This document shows, piece after piece, positions 1 through 9,104 of a DNA stretch of 64,000 nt (positions within the stretch are counted from its first letter, which is position 1; every line of letters begins with the position of its first letter). This DNA is from JAWMQL01 sp033283165 (lineage in GTDB: Bacteria; Pseudomonadota; Gammaproteobacteria; Pseudomonadales; Halieaceae). The notes beneath the pieces were generated by a model. That model saw nothing but the letters and a program-made list of their open reading frames with translations. It was not told the origin of the DNA and searched no databases. The position numbers and the translations under genes are program-made. The DNA lies in the NCBI GenBank assembly GCA_033283165.1, contig JAWMQL010000006.1:290505-354504 (forward strand), given 5' to 3'.

Positions 1-668
1 CTGGCCAGGTCCAGCATGTGGTCGAGTTCCTGGCGCCGGAAGGGCGCTCCCTCGGCGGTGCCCTGCACCTCGATGAAGCCACCGTCCTCGCCCATGATCA
101 CGTTCATGTCGGTGTCCGCAGCGGCGTCCTCGGCATAGTCCAGGTCCAGTACCGGGGTGCCCTGGAAGACCCCGACTGAGACCGAGGCCACCATCTGCAA
201 CAGGGGATCCGTGGTGATCTGTTTTTCCCGCTGCAGGTGGTTGATCGCGTCCACCAGGGCCACGCAGGCCCCGGTGATTGCCGCCGTCCGGGTGCCACCG
301 TCTGCCTGGATCACATCGCAATCCACGGTCACGGTGTATTCACCCAGTTTCGACAGGTCCACCGCCGCGCGCAGCGAGCGCCCGATCAGGCGCTGGATTT
401 CCACGGTGCGGCCACCCTGCTTGCCCCGGCTGGCTTCCCGCCCCATGCGGGTGCCGGTGGAGCGCGGCAACATACCGTATTCGGCGGTAATCCAGCCGCG
501 ACCCTCACCGCGCATGAAGCGCGGCACCCCGGGTTCCACCGAGGCGGTGCAGATCACCCGGGTGCGGCCGAAGCTGACCAGCACCGAGCCCTCCGCGTGA
601 CAGGTGTAATGTCGGGTGATGCCGATATCCCTCAATTCATCGGGGGCGCGACCGCTGGGTCTTTGCAT
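1..668 (-). CDS. rph: Ribonuclease PH, C-terminus cut by window edge
   Basis: Phosphorolytic 3'-5' exoribonuclease that trims tRNA 3' ends in the cytoplasm. 222 residues are visible; the family is about 238 long, so roughly 16 C-terminal residues lie outside the window. Seen: the N-terminal core with MRGEGRGWITAEYGMLPRST near residues 52-71, the phosphate-binding GGTRT at 124-128, and the acidic AADTDMN stretch near 182-188 that fits the metal-binding aspartates. The ATG at 668 gives the usual N-terminus (MQRPSGR). It is divergent from yicC, with about 130 bases between them that must hold both promoters; I could not pick a convincing -35/-10 pair. Confidence 0.95.
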   Translation of the reverse strand, partial: MQRPSGRAPDELRDIGITRHYTCHAEGSVLVSFGRTRVICTASVEPGVPRFMRGEGRGWITAEYGMLPRSTGTRMGREASRGKQGGRTVEIQRLIGRSLRAAVDLSKLGEYTVTVDCDVIQADGGTRTAAITGACVALVDAINHLQREKQITTDPLLQMVASVSVGVFQGTPVLDLDYAEDAAADTDMNVIMGEDGGFIEVQGTAEGAPFRRQELDHMLDLA

Positions 669-797
669 GGAGTGTCTCCGGGGCTGGAAAATGGGCGCCA
701 GTATACGTCAGCGGGCGAGACCCTGCAGGACCCTGTGAGCCCCCGGGGCAAGCTGTTACACTTTCAGCCCTCGCAACAGCAAGCGGACCACGTCCCG

Positions 798-1664
798 ATG
801 ATTCACAGCATGACGGCTTTCGCCCGGGAAAGTATGACTACCGACCAGGGTGTGCTCACTATCGAGCTGCGCACCGTCAACCACCGCTACCTCGACTGTT
901 ACTTCAAGCTGCCCGACGCGTTGCGCGCGGCGGAGCCGCGGTTCCGCGAACTGGCGGGCAAGGGCCTGGCCCGGGGCAAACTGGACTGCCTGCTGCGACT
1001 GCAGGCCCAGGGCGAGCAGGACAACTCCCTGGACATCAATCGCGAGCGCCTGGCGCAACTGCTGGCGGCGGCCCGCGAGGTGGCTGACCAGATCGACGGC
1101 GCACCGCCCCTGGACCCGCTGGGCGTGCTGCAGTTTCCCGGCATCTGCAGTCCCCGTCCGGTCTCCGAGGAGCAATTGCTCAAGGACGCCGAGAGCGTGT
1201 TTTCCCGCGCCCTCAAGGGCCTGCGGGAAAACCGCCGGCGCGAGGGCGAGAAGCTGGCCGACCTGGTGCGCGAGCGGCTGCAGGGCCTGGAATCCGTGGT
1301 TGCCGCCACCCGCGAGATCATGCCGGACCTGCTGCAACAGCAGCGCGACAGAATCATCTCCCGGATCGAGGACCTGGCGGTGGAAACCGACCAGGCCCGG
1401 CTGGAGCAGGAGCTGGTCTACCTGGCCCAGAAAGCGGACGTGGATGAGGAGCTGGACCGACTGCAAACCCACGTGGAAGAGGTGCGGCGTACCCTGGACA
1501 AGGGCGGGCCCTGTGGCCGGCGCCTGGACTTCCTGATGCAGGAACTGAACCGCGAGGCCAACACGCTGTCCTCGAAGTCCATTTCGACCACCACCACCCA
1601 GAGCTCGGTGGAGCTCAAGGTGCTGATCGAACAGATGCGCGAACAGATCCAGAATATCGAGTAA
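798..1664 (+). CDS. yicC: YicC family endoribonuclease
   Basis: 288 residues, the normal length for YicC. It begins MIHSMTAFAR, the family signature start, and ends with the conserved DUF1732 tail (ELNREANTLSSKS, then a Thr/Ser-rich stretch and IEQMREQIQNIE). The open frame extends far upstream, but the ATG at 798 gives the conserved N-terminus. Family members have been linked to RNA decay as endoribonucleases; the function here is taken from the family. The stop is 2 bases from gmk, so the two are co-transcribed, and the order rph/yicC/gmk/rpoZ/spoT is the one seen in pseudomonads. Confidence 0.93.
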   Translation: MIHSMTAFARESMTTDQGVLTIELRTVNHRYLDCYFKLPDALRAAEPRFRELAGKGLARGKLDCLLRLQAQGEQDNSLDINRERLAQLLAAAREVADQIDGAPPLDPLGVLQFPGICSPRPVSEEQLLKDAESVFSRALKGLRENRRREGEKLADLVRERLQGLESVVAATREIMPDLLQQQRDRIISRIEDLAVETDQARLEQELVYLAQKADVDEELDRLQTHVEEVRRTLDKGGPCGRRLDFLMQELNREANTLSSKSISTTTTQSSVELKVLIEQMREQIQNIE

Positions 1665-1666
1665 AC

Positions 1667-2284
1667 ATGAGCACTCCCGGCACCCTGTACAACGTGTCCG
1701 CGCCCTCCGGGGCCGGCAAGACCAGCCTGGTCAACGCCCTGGTGGAGCGCATGCCCGACCTGGACGTGTCCGTGTCCCACACCACCCGCGCCATGCGCCC
1801 CGGGGAGCAGGACGGGGTCAACTACCACTTCGTGGACGAGGGCGCTTTCAGCGCCATGCTGGCCGAGGGCGCATTCCTGGAGCATGCCCGCGTGTTCGGC
1901 AACCTGTACGGCACCTCCCAGGCAGCGGTCGAGCAACAGCTGGCCTCGGGTGTTGATGTGATACTCGAGATCGACTGGCAGGGGGCGCGCCAGGTCAAGC
2001 AGCTGATCCCCGCCAGTCGCTCCATATTCATCCTGCCGCCGTCCCGGACCACCCTGCAACAGCGCCTCAACGACCGCGGCCAGGACAGTGCCGAAGTGGT
2101 CGCAGGGCGCATGGCGGAGGCGGTGGAGGAAATGTCCCACTACGTGGAAGCGGACTACCTGGTGGTCAACGACGACTTCGACCTAGCCCTGGAGCAGCTG
2201 GCGGCGATCATCACCGCCAACCGCCTGGCGGTCGGCCCCCAGAGCCAGCGCCTGGCCCCGCTGCTGAGCGATCTGCTGGGCTGA
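1667..2284 (+). CDS. gmk: Guanylate kinase
   Basis: Converts GMP and ATP to GDP and ADP, an essential step of guanine nucleotide synthesis in the cytoplasm. 205 residues, normal length. The P-loop APSGAGKTSL lies at about residues 10-19, followed by the GMP-binding HTTRAMRPGEQDGVNYHF segment. It lies directly behind yicC and upstream of rpoZ and spoT. Placing guanine nucleotide supply next to ppGpp metabolism is conserved in gammaproteobacteria. Confidence 0.97.
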   Translation: MSTPGTLYNVSAPSGAGKTSLVNALVERMPDLDVSVSHTTRAMRPGEQDGVNYHFVDEGAFSAMLAEGAFLEHARVFGNLYGTSQAAVEQQLASGVDVILEIDWQGARQVKQLIPASRSIFILPPSRTTLQQRLNDRGQDSAEVVAGRMAEAVEEMSHYVEADYLVVNDDFDLALEQLAAIITANRLAVGPQSQRLAPLLSDLLG

Positions 2285-2363
2285 ACCACCTCTTCCGTGA
2301 GACCCGGCCCTCGGGTTATAATTGCCGGTTCTTTCGCTTTAACCACTATTGGACGAGAATTAC

Positions 2364-2639
2364 ATGGCACGTGTAACTGTAGAAGATTGTCTGGACAATG
2401 TAGCCAACCGCTTTGAACTGGTCATGGTAGCCAGCAAGCGCGCCCGGCAAATGGCCACCGGCGGCAAGGATCCGCTGGTCCAGGAAGAGTCCGACAAGCC
2501 CACTGTCATCGCCCTGCGCGAAATCGCCGAAGGCCTGATCACCCCGGACATCCTGAGCCGGGAGGATGAACTGGACGCCCAGCAGGAACTGGCCGATGTC
2601 ATGGAGGCCAGCGAGCCCCTGTCCGGAGAACCGCTCTAG
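2364..2639 (+). CDS. rpoZ: RNA polymerase omega subunit
   Basis: 91 residues beginning MARVTVEDCLDNVANRFELV, the canonical omega N-terminus. An upstream in-frame ATG at 2349 would add five unconserved residues, so the ATG at 2364 was chosen. A GGACGAG ribosome-binding-like stretch lies just upstream. Omega helps assemble RNA polymerase and, with DksA, forms a ppGpp binding site. The gene sits between gmk and spoT as usual. Confidence 0.96.
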   Translation: MARVTVEDCLDNVANRFELVMVASKRARQMATGGKDPLVQEESDKPTVIALREIAEGLITPDILSREDELDAQQELADVMEASEPLSGEPL

Positions 2640-2680
2640 CCAGTCCCGTCCGGGGCGAGCGCGAGGGCGCGGTGCAGGCC

Positions 2681-4795
2681 ATGCAGACCATCGAAGCCCT
2701 CGACTCCACGCTGCGCTCCTATCTCAACCCGGAGCAGACCAACCACGTTAGGCGCGCCTATTACTTCGCCGAACAGGCCCACTACGGGCAGATGCGGCGC
2801 AGTGGCGAGCCCTATGTCACCCACCCGCTGGCGGTGGCCGGCATTCTTGCCGACATGCACATGGACCACCAGAGCCTGATAGCGGCCATGTTGCACGACG
2901 TGATCGAGGACACCGGCATTCCCAAGGAAGCCATCGGCACGCAGTTCGGTCCCAGCGTGGCGGAACTGGTCGACGGGGTCTCCAAGCTGACCCAGATCGA
3001 GTTCGAGTCCCTGGAAGAGAAACAGGCCGAGAACTTCCAGAAAATGGCCCTGGCGATGGCCCGGGATATCCGGGTGATCCTGGTAAAGCTGGCCGACCGA
3101 CTGCACAACATGCGCACCCTGGGTGTCCTGAAGCCGGAGAAGGCGCGGCGCATCGCCCGGGAAACACTGGAAATCTACGCGCCCATCGCCATGCGCCTGG
3201 GCATGAACAACGTGCGCATCGAGTACGAGGACCTGGGCTTCAGTGCGCTTTATCCGATGCGGGCCGAGCGCATCCGGGCCGCGATGCGCAACGCCCGCGG
3301 CAACCGCAAGGAACTGGTCGAGAAAATCCGCAGCCAGATCGAGAGCACCCTGGAACAGGAGGGCCACGACGTCGAGGTGGTGGGCCGCGAAAAACACCTG
3401 TACAGCATCTACAAGAAGATGAAGTCCAAGCGGAAGTCGTTTGCCGAGATCATGGACATCTACGCCTTCCGCATCATCGTCGACTCGGTGGACACCTGTT
3501 ACCGGGTGCTCGGCTGCATCCACAGCCTGTACAAGCCGGTGCCCGGGGAGTTCAAGGACTACATAGCCATTCCCAAGGCCAACGGCTACCAGTCGCTGCA
3601 CACCGTCCTGATGGGCATGCACGGGGTACCGATAGAGATCCAGATCCGCACCCGGGAGATGGAGGAAATGGCCAACAACGGCATTGCCGCCCACTGGCTG
3701 TACAAGAGCGACGGCCAGAGCGCCAGCGGCAGCCACGCCCGGGCGAGGGAGTGGGTACAGGGCTTGCTGGAGATGCAGCAGCGGGCCGGCAATTCGCTGG
3801 AATTCATCGAAAGCGTCAAGATCGACCTGTTCCCGGACGAGATTTACGTGTTCACGCCCAAGGGCCGCATCCTGGAGTTGCCCCGGGGGGCGACGCCGGT
3901 GGATTTCGCCTACGCGGTCCATACCGACGTTGGTAACAGCTGTGTCGCCTGCCGCATCAATCGCCGCCTGGCGCCGCTGTCAGAACCGCTGCAGAGTGGC
4001 CAGACCGTAGAGATTCTCACCGCCCCCGGCTCGCGGCCCAACCCCTCCTGGTACAACTACGCGGTCACCGCGAAAGCGCGAACCAATATCCGCCACTACC
4101 TCAAGCACCAGACCCGGGACGACTCGGTGACCCTGGGCCGGCGCCTGCTGGACAAATCCCTGGCCGCGTTCGAGACACGACTGAACGACCTGCCCCGGGA
4201 CGCCCTCAACGACTACCTCGAGCGGCACCATTACAAACGGCTGGAGGACCTGCTGGAGGAGATCGCGCGGGGCAATCGACTGCCACTCATCACGGCCCAG
4301 CAACTGCTGGGCGAGGTCGGCGGCGAACGCCCCAACCACGGCAGCGAACCGCAGCCCGTCGCCATCCGCGGTACCGAAGGTTTCATGGTCAGCTATGGCA
4401 AGTGCTGTCACCCGATTCCCGGCGACCCGATCGAGGGTTACCTGAGCTCGGAGAAAGGCGTGGTCGTGCACCGGGAGCGCTGCCGCAACCTGCGCGATAT
4501 GCGCGACAACGAGGAGCGCCTGGTGGCCCTGCGCTGGGATGAGCAGGTGGAAGGCGAATACCTGGTCCACCTGCGTATCGAGGTCCAGAACCGGCGCGGC
4601 ATGATCGCGGTCATCGCCACGCGAATCAACAGCATGGGCGTGAACATCGAGAAGATTTCCACCGAGGACAAGGACTACCAGTTCACCTACGTCGACCTGG
4701 AGCTGATGGTCCAGAACCGGGTACACCTCGCCCGTATCATGAAACGCCTGCGTACCGTCAACTCCGTGTTGCGCGTGAACCGGGTCAGGAACTAG
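2681..4795 (+). CDS. spoT: Bifunctional (p)ppGpp synthetase/hydrolase SpoT
   Basis: 704 residues, close to E. coli SpoT (702). Domains in order: HD hydrolase with AAMLHDVIEDTG near residue 70, the synthetase domain with GREKHLYSIYKKMKSK and MDIYAFRIIVD, TGS domain (FTPKGRILELPRGATPVDFA), a zinc-finger-like conserved-cysteine stretch (YGKCCHPIPGD), and the C-terminal ACT domain. The ATG at 2681 (MQTIEALDS) aligns with the E. coli start; a GTG at 2672 would add three residues. The intact HD motif argues for a hydrolase-competent SpoT rather than RelA. It sets ppGpp levels under starvation. Confidence 0.97.
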   Translation: MQTIEALDSTLRSYLNPEQTNHVRRAYYFAEQAHYGQMRRSGEPYVTHPLAVAGILADMHMDHQSLIAAMLHDVIEDTGIPKEAIGTQFGPSVAELVDGVSKLTQIEFESLEEKQAENFQKMALAMARDIRVILVKLADRLHNMRTLGVLKPEKARRIARETLEIYAPIAMRLGMNNVRIEYEDLGFSALYPMRAERIRAAMRNARGNRKELVEKIRSQIESTLEQEGHDVEVVGREKHLYSIYKKMKSKRKSFAEIMDIYAFRIIVDSVDTCYRVLGCIHSLYKPVPGEFKDYIAIPKANGYQSLHTVLMGMHGVPIEIQIRTREMEEMANNGIAAHWLYKSDGQSASGSHARAREWVQGLLEMQQRAGNSLEFIESVKIDLFPDEIYVFTPKGRILELPRGATPVDFAYAVHTDVGNSCVACRINRRLAPLSEPLQSGQTVEILTAPGSRPNPSWYNYAVTAKARTNIRHYLKHQTRDDSVTLGRRLLDKSLAAFETRLNDLPRDALNDYLERHHYKRLEDLLEEIARGNRLPLITAQQLLGEVGGERPNHGSEPQPVAIRGTEGFMVSYGKCCHPIPGDPIEGYLSSEKGVVVHRERCRNLRDMRDNEERLVALRWDEQVEGEYLVHLRIEVQNRRGMIAVIATRINSMGVNIEKISTEDKDYQFTYVDLELMVQNRVHLARIMKRLRTVNSVLRVNRVRN

Positions 4796-4843
4796 ACCAG
4801 AGCGGGCTGCGACACCTGCCCTGTCACCCACGAGGAAAGCACT

Positions 4844-5227
4844 ATGAGCAATCGCGCTGTCATTACCACCGGCGACGCCCCGGAAGCCATCGGACCCTAC
4901 TCCCAGGCCATCAAGGTCGGGAACACCGTGTGGCTGTCGGGCCAGATTCCCCTGGTGCCCGGCAGTATGGAGCTCGTCACCGGCGACATCAGCGCCCAGG
5001 CCACCCAGGTTTTCAAGAACCTGGCGGCGGTCGCCTCCGCCGCTGGCGGCAACCTCAACAAGGCGGTAAAAATCAATATCTCCCTCACCGACCTGAATGA
5101 CTTCGGCGCGGTCAACGAGGTGATGGCCTCCTTCCTGGACGAGCCCTACCCCGCCCGTGCCTGCGTGCAGGTAGCCGCCCTGCCCAGGGGCGTGGACATC
5201 GAGGTGGAAGCTATCCTCTCGATCTAG
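4844..5227 (+). CDS. ridA: RidA family enamine/imine deaminase
   Basis: 127 residues, normal length. Hydrolyses reactive 2-aminoacrylate and related enamines released by PLP enzymes. Seen: APEAIGPYSQAIKVG at the N-terminus, LSGQIPL, and the C-terminal YPARACVQVAALPRGVDIEV with the conserved substrate-binding arginine (R in PARA). It follows spoT by 48 bases with a GAGGAAAG ribosome-binding site. Its 3' end overlaps the convergent epimerase-like gene by 17 bases. Confidence 0.95.
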   Translation: MSNRAVITTGDAPEAIGPYSQAIKVGNTVWLSGQIPLVPGSMELVTGDISAQATQVFKNLAAVASAAGGNLNKAVKINISLTDLNDFGAVNEVMASFLDEPYPARACVQVAALPRGVDIEVEAILSI

Positions 5228-6065
5228 CCGCCAGCACGGCCCGGTATCCGGACCGGTAGTCCGGGTAGCGCAGGGTGTAGCCACTGGCATGCAGCCGCGC
5301 GTTCCGGCAGCGCTTGTGCGCCGCCTCGGGGCCGGTATCGGGCCAGTGGGCCTCGACCCCGAGCTCAGCACACAGCCAGCGCTCCACCTCATGGCGCGGC
5401 GCGGGGCAGTCGTCAACCGCCGTATAACAGGACTCCAGGGTGTCTCCCGCCGCGGCCAGCCGCACCAGGTGCGCGAGAAATCCCGCGCAGTCCTCACGGT
5501 GAATGCGGTTGCTGTAAAGTACCGGCCGCGGGGCGCAGACCTCGCCGCTGGCCAGGCGGCTCAGCAGGCGACCCGCCGGGTTGCCGTAAATGCCGCCGCA
5601 GCGCACGGCACTGCCGGCCAGCCCGGACCCGGCCAACAGGCGCTCGGCGTCGATCAGGGCCCGGGCCCGAGGCTCGTCCTCCGCCAGGGGGCTGTCCTCG
5701 TCCACCCAACCACCGTCGCGCTCGGCGTACACCCGGGTGCTCGACACCAGCAGCACGAGCCGCGGGCGACAGTTGCCCAGCCCCTGCAGCAGGTTTTCGA
5801 CCGCCCCGACGTAACCCAGCCGATAGCCTGCCTCGCTGTAGTCCGCCGGCAGTGGCGTGGCCACCACGAAGTCCGGCGCGAGCGCCTCCAGGCAGTCCAG
5901 GCCACCGCGGCGGGTATAATCACCCACCTGCGCCCACATGAACCCGGGCAGGCCTCCCGTGTTCCGGCGCAGGCCCAGGGTGGCCATACCCGCGGCATCC
6001 AGCAGTGCGGCCGTACGCAGGCCGATATCGCCACAACCCAAAAAGAGCACCGATTTACGCTTCAT
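5211..6065 (-). CDS. NAD(P)-binding SDR/epimerase-like protein (YeeZ-like)
   Basis: 284 residues from the ATG at 6065; a GTG at 6080 would add five residues, but a GGAAA stretch 7 bases upstream favours 6065. The N-terminal Rossmann motif FLGCGDIGLR is of the atypical extended-SDR kind also seen in YeeZ. Further along are LLVSSTRVYAERDG, corresponding to the catalytic Ser region, and a Gly-Ile-Tyr-Gly turn (RCGGIYGNPAGRLL). No YxxxK is evident, so catalysis in the classic SDR manner is doubtful. Substrate unknown. It is divergent from oxyR with only about 56 bases between the starts. Confidence 0.8.
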   Translation of the reverse strand: MKRKSVLFLGCGDIGLRTAALLDAAGMATLGLRRNTGGLPGFMWAQVGDYTRRGGLDCLEALAPDFVVATPLPADYSEAGYRLGYVGAVENLLQGLGNCRPRLVLLVSSTRVYAERDGGWVDEDSPLAEDEPRARALIDAERLLAGSGLAGSAVRCGGIYGNPAGRLLSRLASGEVCAPRPVLYSNRIHREDCAGFLAHLVRLAAAGDTLESCYTAVDDCPAPRHEVERWLCAELGVEAHWPDTGPEAAHKRCRNARLHASGYTLRYPDYRSGYRAVLAARSRG

Positions 6066-6121
6066 TAAGTTTTCCGACACTGGTTACACTAGCGGGTAAG
6101 ATTGACAGGAAACCGTATCCC

Positions 6122-7024
6122 ATGACCTTAACAGAATTGCGCTACGTGGTGGCACTGTCCGAGACAGGCCATTTCCGCAAGGCCGCCGAGCAATGCAATG
6201 TCAGCCAGCCCACCCTCAGCGTGGCGGTGAAGAAGCTGGAGGAAGAGCTGGGGATCACCCTGTTCGAGCGCTCCCGCCATCGGGTGGCGGCCACGCCCAC
6301 GGGCGAGCGCATCGTGAACCAGGCGCGCACCGTGCTGCGGGAGACCAACAACCTGCTGCAGCTGGCGGAGCAGGGCAAGGACCCCCTGGGCAGCATGCTG
6401 TCCGTGGGCGCGATCTTCACCGTGGGGCCCTACCTGTTCCCGCGCCTGGTGGCCCGCCTGCAGGACAGCGCCCCCGACATGCCCCTGTACATCGAGGAGG
6501 GCTATACCGCCACTCTGCGCGGCAAGCTCAGCGCAGGCGATCTGGACGCGGTATTTGTCGCCCTGCCCTTTACCGAACCCGAGGTGGTGACCCGGTCGCT
6601 CTACGACGAACCCTTCGTGGTCCTGCTCCGCGGCGACCACCCACTGGCGGAACAGGAGAGTATCGCAACCGGGCAACTGGCCAATGAACAGGTCCTGCTG
6701 ATGGGTGAGGGGCACTGTTTCCGCGACCAGGTCCTGGAGGCCTGTCCGGGACTGCAACAGACCCTGCAACATCACCAGGGTCGCGGCCGGACCGTGCTGG
6801 AGGGCAGCTCGCTGGAGACGCTGAAGCACATGGTGGCCAGCGGGCTGGGCATTACGGTACTGCCGGAATCCGCCACCACACCGGACCCCGAGGAAGGCAA
6901 CCGCCGCGGCCTCGTGGTCCGGCCCTTCTCCGGCTCGCCGCCCACCCGCACGATCGCGCTGGCCTGGCGCGTATCCTATCCCCGCCTCCAGGCCATCGAC
7001 CTGCTTTGTGACGCAGCCCGGTAA
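6122..7024 (+). CDS. oxyR: Peroxide-sensing LysR-type regulator OxyR
   Basis: 300 residues. The N-terminal winged helix starts MTLTELRYVVALSETGHFRKAA. Both redox cysteines of OxyR are present in the pattern GHCFRDQVLEAC, spaced nine residues like C199 and C208 of E. coli OxyR, so this is a peroxide sensor and not a generic LysR protein. The frame is open upstream but the conserved start is the ATG at 6122. It is 9 bases ahead of recG, and oxyR-recG linkage is common in pseudomonads. It probably shares a short divergent promoter region with the epimerase-like gene. Confidence 0.95.
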   Translation: MTLTELRYVVALSETGHFRKAAEQCNVSQPTLSVAVKKLEEELGITLFERSRHRVAATPTGERIVNQARTVLRETNNLLQLAEQGKDPLGSMLSVGAIFTVGPYLFPRLVARLQDSAPDMPLYIEEGYTATLRGKLSAGDLDAVFVALPFTEPEVVTRSLYDEPFVVLLRGDHPLAEQESIATGQLANEQVLLMGEGHCFRDQVLEACPGLQQTLQHHQGRGRTVLEGSSLETLKHMVASGLGITVLPESATTPDPEEGNRRGLVVRPFSGSPPTRTIALAWRVSYPRLQAIDLLCDAAR

Positions 7025-7033
7025 GTCACCCCG

Positions 7034-9097
7034 GTGAGCGGCATCGCCCGGCACTCGGTGCGTGAACTGCGCGGGGTGGGCCCGCGCCTGGCGGACAAGT
7101 TGCGCGAGTACGGCATCACCCAGGTCGAGGACCTGCTGTTTCACCTGCCGCTGCGCTACCAGGACCGCACCCGCATCACCCCCATCGGCGCCCTGCGCGA
7201 CGGCGACGAGGCCGTGGTCGAGGGCGAGGTGCGCCTGGCCGACGTGGCCTTTGGCCGCCGCCGCAGCCTGGTGGTGCGCCTGCAGGATGGCAGCGGCACC
7301 CTGACCCTGCGCTTCTACCACTTTACCGCGGCACAAAAAAACAACCTCGAGCCAGGCACCCGGCTGCGCTGTTTCGGGCAGGTGCGCCGCGGCAGCAGCG
7401 GGCTCGAAATCTATCACCCGGAGTACCAGCGGCTGGGACCCGGCGAGGAACAGGTCAGCGACACCCTCACCCCCGTCTATCCGACCACCGAGGGCATCGG
7501 CCAGAACCAGTGGCGCAAGCTCTGCACCCAGGCCCTGCAATACCTGCGCCGGGAGGGACCGGAGGAACTGCTGCCATCGACCACGGGGCTTCCCTATGCT
7601 CTGGCCGAGGCCATCGAGTATCTCCATGCGCCGCCGCCGGACGCCGCGCTGGAGCTACTGCGGGAGGGGCGCCACCCCGCCCAGCTGCGGCTGGCGCTGG
7701 AGGAGCTGGTGGCTCACAACCTGTCCCTGCAGCAACTGCGCCAACGCCAGCAGCTGCGGCCCGCCCCGGCGCTGGCGACCAACCCGCAGCTGTTGGCGCG
7801 CTTCCTGGAATCGCTGCCTTTTGCACCCACCGCGGCGCAACAGCGGGTACTGGCCGAGATCGCCGCCGACCTGGCCAGGCCCTGCCCCATGCTGCGCCTG
7901 GTGCAGGGCGACGTGGGCTCAGGCAAGACCCTGGTCGCCGCCGGCGCTGCGCTGCAGGCCGTGGCCAATGGTTACCAGGTGGCCATCATGGCGCCCACCG
8001 AAATCCTCGCCGAACAGCACTGGCACAACTTCAGCGGCTGGTTCGAGCCCCTGGGGATCGAACTCGCCTGGCTCAGCGGTCGCAGCAAGGGCAAAAAGCG
8101 CGCGGCCACCCTGGCGCGGATTGCCGCGGGCGACGCGGCGGTGGTGATCGGTACCCACGCGCTGTTCCAGGAGGACGTCCAGTTCCGGCAACTGGGCCTG
8201 GTCATCGTCGACGAACAACATCGTTTCGGGGTTCACCAGCGCCTCGCACTGACGGACAAGGGCGGCGGTGACCTGCGCCCGCACCAGCTGGTGATGACCG
8301 CCACCCCGATCCCGCGCACCCTGAGCATGGTGGCCTACGCAGACCTGGATTGCTCGGTGATCGACGAATTGCCCCCGGGGCGGACGCCGGTGACGACGGT
8401 GTCCATCGACAATGTGCGCCGCCTGGAAGTGACCGAGCGCGTCGCCCGGGCCTGCGCCGGCGGGCGCCAGGCCTACTGGGTGTGTACCCTGATCGAGGAC
8501 AGTGAGGCCCTGCAGGCCCAGGCGGCGGAGGCCGTCGCGACGGAGTTGCGCGAGGCCCTCCCGGAGCTGGCCATTGGCCTGGTCCACGGGCGCCTGAAGC
8601 CGGCGGAGAAGGAGGCCGTGATGGCGGCGTTCAAGGCCGGTGAGCTGGCGGTGCTGGTTGCCACCACCGTGATCGAGGTGGGAGTGGATGTGCCCAACGC
8701 GAGCCTGATGATTATCGAGAACCCGGAGCGCCTGGGCCTGGCCCAGTTGCACCAGCTGCGCGGCCGGGTGGGGCGGGGGCCGCAGGCCAGCCACTGTGTA
8801 CTGCTGTACCAGTCCCCCCTCAGCCATGCCGGGCGGGAGCGGATCAGCGCCCTGCGGGCCAGCAACGACGGCTTTTTTATCGCCGAGAAAGACCTGCAAC
8901 TGCGCGGTCCCGGGGAGGTGCTGGGCACCCGCCAGACCGGTCTGATGGAGTTCCGGGTCGCGCGCCTGCCGGAACACGAGGATCTGCTCGACACGGTGCA
9001 CACGCTGGCCGGGCAGATACTCGCGCACCACCCGGACCGGGTGGTGTCACTGGTCCAGCGCTGGACCGGTGCCGGACAGCGCTTCGGCTGGGTGTAA
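7034..9097 (+). CDS. recG: ATP-dependent DNA helicase RecG
   Basis: 687 residues (E. coli RecG 693), GTG start. The N-terminal wedge/OB domain is followed by the SF2 helicase core: Walker A GDVGSGKTLVA near 292-302, the DExH box DEQHRFG near 392, TATPIPRTL near 420, and the late motifs TTVIEVGVDVPNA and QLRGRVGRG. It remodels stalled replication forks and Holliday junctions. It ends 7 bases from the convergent rubredoxin reductase gene. Confidence 0.97.
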   Translation: MSGIARHSVRELRGVGPRLADKLREYGITQVEDLLFHLPLRYQDRTRITPIGALRDGDEAVVEGEVRLADVAFGRRRSLVVRLQDGSGTLTLRFYHFTAAQKNNLEPGTRLRCFGQVRRGSSGLEIYHPEYQRLGPGEEQVSDTLTPVYPTTEGIGQNQWRKLCTQALQYLRREGPEELLPSTTGLPYALAEAIEYLHAPPPDAALELLREGRHPAQLRLALEELVAHNLSLQQLRQRQQLRPAPALATNPQLLARFLESLPFAPTAAQQRVLAEIAADLARPCPMLRLVQGDVGSGKTLVAAGAALQAVANGYQVAIMAPTEILAEQHWHNFSGWFEPLGIELAWLSGRSKGKKRAATLARIAAGDAAVVIGTHALFQEDVQFRQLGLVIVDEQHRFGVHQRLALTDKGGGDLRPHQLVMTATPIPRTLSMVAYADLDCSVIDELPPGRTPVTTVSIDNVRRLEVTERVARACAGGRQAYWVCTLIEDSEALQAQAAEAVATELREALPELAIGLVHGRLKPAEKEAVMAAFKAGELAVLVATTVIEVGVDVPNASLMIIENPERLGLAQLHQLRGRVGRGPQASHCVLLYQSPLSHAGRERISALRASNDGFFIAEKDLQLRGPGEVLGTRQTGLMEFRVARLPEHEDLLDTVHTLAGQILAHHPDRVVSLVQRWTGAGQRFGWV

Positions 9098-9104
9098 CCC
9101 GGCG

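Noticed and set aside
2636..3922. 428-codon minus-strand frame opposite spoT, and similar long antisense frames opposite yicC, oxyR, recG, uvrD and glmS
   Set aside because: High GC keeps antisense frames open. All lie opposite well-identified genes and show no family motifs.
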